Source: Pseudoneobacillus sp042683745 (GTDB lineage: Bacteria; Bacillota; Bacilli; Bacillales; Cytobacillaceae). From it: a stretch of 64,000 nt of DNA. The DNA is taken from assembly GCF_042683745.1 (NCBI RefSeq), contig NZ_JBHUJX010000025.1:186001-250000 (forward strand), in the 5' to 3' direction. A model generated the notes under the pieces. The model saw only the letters and a list, made by a program, of their open reading frames with translations. It had not been told where the DNA came from and ran no database searches. This document shows, in pieces, positions 61,343 to 64,000 of the stretch. Made by a program: the position numbers and the translations under genes. Every line of letters begins with the position of its first letter. Position 1 is the first letter of the stretch.

Positions 61343-61849
61343 TCACCTTATCCAGTCCCTAAATTTTACCTTAAATTTCGACGTTTTTCTATCATTTTTT
61401 GTTATTGCATAGCCAATGGCACCTGTTATGATTCCAAAAATCGCTCCACCAATCACTTCTTCAGGCTCATGACCTAACATTTCTTTTAATTTGTCAGGGG
61501 ATTTTTCAACAAATTTTACTGGCTGATCTTTATTTATTTTATCAATTAATTCATCTAGGTCATTTACTTTTAAGGTTAATCTCCCTGCCTGCCTTCTTAC
61601 CCCTTGTGCATCATACATTACGATGAGCCCGTAAACAAGCGATAAAGCAAAATCAATTGTCGGCATCCCACGTGAGAGAGCTACATAAGTAGTTAATGAC
61701 GATACACCAGCTGAATGGGAGCTAGGCATACCACCTGTTTGATAAATCACTTCTGGTCTCCATTCTTTTGTTCTCATATAATGAATGGGAATTTTTGCAG
61801 CTTGAGCTAGTCCAATACTCGCTAATGCAATATAGACACCTTTATTCAA
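61343..61849 (-). CDS. divergent PAP2 family protein (YuiD/DUF212 type)
   Basis: A 168-residue membrane protein of the divergent PAP2 group: GGMPSSHSAGVSSLTTYVAL (phosphatase-like motif), YDAQGVRRQAG and LGHEPEEVIGGAIFG. About four helices. It may hydrolyse or transport a lipid phosphate. TTG 61849 is preferred (AGAGGTG six bases upstream); the longer TTG 61891 lacks a site. Confidence 0.83.
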   Translation of the reverse strand: MNKGVYIALASIGLAQAAKIPIHYMRTKEWRPEVIYQTGGMPSSHSAGVSSLTTYVALSRGMPTIDFALSLVYGLIVMYDAQGVRRQAGRLTLKVNDLDELIDKINKDQPVKFVEKSPDKLKEMLGHEPEEVIGGAIFGIITGAIGYAITKNDRKTSKFKVKFRDWIR

Positions 61850-61949
61850 ATCATTCACCTCTTCTTTTATTTTGAAGATAAGCGACTTCAATTATTCTAA
61901 TCGGACAAACTAAAAACGAAGCAAGATTCTTTTAAAAGGTGGTGAGAAA

Positions 61950-62093
61950 ATGGGACAAAATAAGCATCGTCAAACCAATCGTGGGACGAAAGCTCCTGGT
62001 GTAAATCCACAAGGTTACGGTCAGGATGCAGAATTTGCAGAAGAACCTAAAAGTAAATTAGAAAATGCTGCTAAGAAAAAGAATACAAAATAA
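61950..62093 (+). CDS. sspL: small acid-soluble spore protein, SspL-like
   Basis: A 47-residue gene below usual length cut-offs. ATG 61950 follows GGTGGTGAG; TAA at 62091-62093. The peptide MGQNKHRQTNRGTKAPGVNP continues QGYGQDAEFAEEPK to LENAAKKKNTK. It resembles SspL of Bacillus subtilis (GVTPQG.. and ..AKKSNTK). SspL is a minor spore-core protein made under SigG. A 20-bp-arm terminator follows. Confidence 0.75.
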   Translation: MGQNKHRQTNRGTKAPGVNPQGYGQDAEFAEEPKSKLENAAKKKNTK

Positions 62094-62137
62094 AAGAAAT
62101 GAGGATTACTCCTTTAAGAGTAATCCTCATTTCTTTT
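62092..62137. terminator. bidirectional terminator with perfect 20-bp arms
   Basis: Arms 62092-62111 and 62118-62137, loop CTTTAA. It starts at the sspL stop and ends ypcP on the minus strand. Confidence 0.85.
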
Positions 62138-63032
62138 ATGCTAATTCTTTTTCAGTAGCTAAAAAGCGATGAATTCCTTTTAGTTCCATTTCCTCCAGCA
62201 TCTTCATTACCTTACCTCTCTGATAAAGTAGTTCGGAGTCTTGAATGGAGCAGGAAACAGGTACATCACATTTAATTTCCGCTAACTTTCGGCTTAAATG
62301 AAGCATATCTAAATCGTTTTCAATTTTTTCGCGATGTGATTTAGATAATCCATGTAGGTTTTCTAGGATCCCATCAATGCTTTCATACTGCTGTAACAGT
62401 TTTAAAGCCGTTTTTTCACCGATTCCTTTAACCCCTGGATAATTATCACTAGGATCACCCATTAATCCTTTTAAGTCAATCATTTGACGCGGTTTTATCC
62501 CTTTTTCTTCGTAAAAAGTATCAGGAGTATGGACCAAATAATTACCAAAACCTTTTTTTAATAAAATAACCGATATATTCTCTTCTAATAATTGAAGAAT
62601 ATCTTGATCCCCAGTTAAAATAGAAACTTTCATATCTCTTTTCAGGTCTTTTGCAACCGTTCCTATACAGTCATCGGCTTCATATCCAGCTAGTCCGATG
62701 TTAGGAATATCAAAAGAAGCCACTACTTCTTTTACAAGGTCGAATTGTGGAATTAACTCCACAGGTGCTTCTCCCCTATTTCCTTTATAATCAGTGTATA
62801 GCTCACTCCGAAATGTTTTACTCCCCATATCCCAGCAAACCGCTAGATGTGACGGATTAAAAGTCGAAACAGCTGTCAACATGTGCTTAAGAAAACCTGA
62901 AATTCCGTTCGTTGGAATTCCCTTTGAATTGATCATAAATTGTCCGGTTAATGCAGTTGCATAGTATGCCCGAAATAACAATGCCATCCCATCAACTAGC
63001 ATTAAATGTGAGGATTCATGCTTTTCTTTCAA
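62136..63032 (-). CDS. ypcP: 5'-3' exonuclease YpcP (Pol I 5'-nuclease-like)
   Basis: A 298-residue FEN-type nuclease: LVDGMALLFRAYYA, GYEADDCIGTVA, LTGDQDILQLL and MGDPSDNYPGVKGIGEKTA give the metal centres and helix-hairpin-helix. It trims RNA primers or flaps; in Bacillus it overlaps in function with the 5' nuclease of PolA. TTG 63032 behind AGGGGG. Confidence 0.93.
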   Translation of the reverse strand: MKEKHESSHLMLVDGMALLFRAYYATALTGQFMINSKGIPTNGISGFLKHMLTAVSTFNPSHLAVCWDMGSKTFRSELYTDYKGNRGEAPVELIPQFDLVKEVVASFDIPNIGLAGYEADDCIGTVAKDLKRDMKVSILTGDQDILQLLEENISVILLKKGFGNYLVHTPDTFYEEKGIKPRQMIDLKGLMGDPSDNYPGVKGIGEKTALKLLQQYESIDGILENLHGLSKSHREKIENDLDMLHLSRKLAEIKCDVPVSCSIQDSELLYQRGKVMKMLEEMELKGIHRFLATEKELA

Positions 63033-63113
63033 AATTCATTCCCCCTGTTCGTATTAACATTTTATCATTATAGCATGGAGAACTTATTTTTGCGGAAAAT
63101 TATCATTTCCATT

Positions 63114-63704
63114 TTAGCTTTCCTTTTGAATATATTTAACCTTTAAACCTTGTTCTTCAATTGTAAATAAAAGCAATTTCCAAGATTTTCGTTCATCCTC
63201 ATTTAGAAGCATCGAATAAGTATCCCCATTTTTAAAGACAAAATCAAAAGTTACCTTACCACCATCAACGGTTTGTTGTGCTTTTTCGATATCACTCCAT
63301 GCGTAATGCTTTTCCGAAAAGCCAAATAAAGGGTTAATATGAATCCCATCGCCGTTTACATAACGATATTGATTAATTGCTAAAAAAATAAAGATCAAGG
63401 AAATGATCCCCATAATATAAATAGCTAATTTGAATTTTCCCTTAAATAATTCATTCGAATCGAGCCAAACTTTAATAAAGATTAAGACAGCTAGGATTAC
63501 TATACTTAGAATTAGCACAACAAAAGCCGTTCTTGGTGGTGAAAAAAACCAATGGTCTGTTGGTGTGTATAAAACATCTTGAACTGGCATTAATACAAAT
63601 AAAGGACTTAAAAAAGATGCGAAAAGTAAGATGAGTGCTATTGAAAATAATATATGATTGAAGTCTGTCCCCTTTCTTTTCTTTGTAACTGTATAACCTG
63701 ACAT
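63114..63704 (-). CDS. membrane protein of unknown function
   Basis: A 196-residue protein with three to four membrane helices (about 15-35, 58-78, 92-112) and a C-terminal soluble part (FGFSEKHYAWSDIEKAQQTV) that looks like a PH-like/YcxB domain. I do not recognise a named family. ATG 63704 behind AAGGAGG. Single gene between ypcP and the sulfurtransferase. Confidence 0.65.
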   Translation of the reverse strand: MSGYTVTKKRKGTDFNHILFSIALILLFASFLSPLFVLMPVQDVLYTPTDHWFFSPPRTAFVVLILSIVILAVLIFIKVWLDSNELFKGKFKLAIYIMGIISLIFIFLAINQYRYVNGDGIHINPLFGFSEKHYAWSDIEKAQQTVDGGKVTFDFVFKNGDTYSMLLNEDERKSWKLLLFTIEEQGLKVKYIQKES

Positions 63705-63795
63705 GATGTTCCTCCTTATTTACATATCTACTATTGAAATATTTGTAATATTTCACCTTTTGCTATTATACAGGAAAGTTTCACCTTTGGAAAAT

Positions 63796-63831
63796 AAAAG
63801 GATAATTAGTTTAATAACTAATTATCCTTTT
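63796..63831 (-). terminator. terminator of the sulfurtransferase gene
   Basis: Perfect 15-bp arms AAAAGGATAATTAGT/ACTAATTATCCTTTT, loop TTAATA, T-rich tail on the minus strand. Confidence 0.75.
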
Positions 63832-63834
63832 ACT

Positions 63835-64000
63835 TTAATTTTTTTCTATTTTAACATCATGATGACTAATCCAATCACTATAACTACCAGGATATAACTT
63901 AAGGTTTGTAAAACCAAGCTCATGTAGAATAAGAAAATTAGGGGTAGCTGTAACACCGGAACCACAATAAACAATGATTGAGTCTTGTTGGTTTAGATCC
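63835..64000 (-). CDS. sulfurtransferase (rhodanese type), C-terminal part only
   Basis: The last 54 residues of a gene that enters from the right edge: IIVYCGSGVTATPNFLIL holds the active-site Cys loop (CGSGVTA) and LYPGSYSDWISH the closing motif of thiosulfate/3-mercaptopyruvate sulfurtransferases. Stop TAA at 63835-63837. Two-domain enzymes of this kind have about 280 residues. Confidence 0.85.
   Translation of the reverse strand, partial: DLNQQDSIIVYCGSGVTATPNFLILHELGFTNLKLYPGSYSDWISHHDVKIEKN

Overview
The window comes from an AT-rich, low-GC Gram-positive chromosome of the Bacillaceae. It carries a small acid-soluble spore protein (sspL-like), the yod/kamA lysine block known from Bacillus sporulation, sinR/tasA/sipW biofilm genes, and Bacillus-ordered housekeeping neighbourhoods (ypmP-Q-R-S; ypkP-dfrA-thyA; ypjP-ypiP-brxA-ypgR; ypeQ-ypeP-ypdQ; sspL-ypcP). 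Shine-Dalgarno sequences are strong and TTG/GTG starts are common. The species cannot be named from this sequence alone.

Layout. 1-9.7 kb is a loose accessory region. It holds an IDEAL-like gene fragment, an Rrf2 regulator (SaiR-like) and a Spx paralogue that share one 23-bp operator design, an ASCH protein, a royal-jelly/yellow-type beta-propeller protein, a pair of divergent SnoaL-tailed ECF sigma factors, a decayed DinB gene and a CBO0543-type membrane protein. 9.7-21.5 kb is a minus-strand lysine-to-succinate block: YodT aminotransferase, YodS/YodR CoA-transferase, YodQ deacetylase, a GABA-type aminotransferase, aldehyde dehydrogenase, AblB acetyltransferase, a sigma-54 activator, KamA and YokU. 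A 42-bp minisatellite lies in its middle, and a clear -24/-12 promoter precedes kamA. 21.5-31.7 kb holds metabolic and envelope genes, an orphan histidine kinase and the ypmP-S group, with a small zinc-ribbon gene that is easy to miss.

31.8-35.5 kb is the most distinctive locus. tasA, sipW and an LPSTA-tailed TasA-like surface protein run on the minus strand, divergent from sinR and a class D-like sortase. Together they look like a SinR-controlled system for covalently anchoring a TasA fibre to the wall. 35.5-54.9 kb is mostly conserved core: tatC/tatA, ypkP, dfrA, thyA, a CarD protein, a secreted lethal-factor-like metalloprotease, brxA, an ABC-F protein, fhs, metA, mntR and topB. 55-57.6 kb is a feoA-feoB operon in which feoB is split into separate GTPase and permease genes. 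The end has cspD, two RNase H-like genes, an EamA transporter, sspL, a 5'-3' exonuclease and a partial sulfurtransferase.

Two dispersed, structured repeat families sit between genes. One has a CAAATG-type hairpin core (24974, 42447, 57576). The other shares an ACGGGCAGT block (54905, 61213). Copies within each family differ by changes that keep stems paired. All functional assignments come from reading the sequence; no database search was run.
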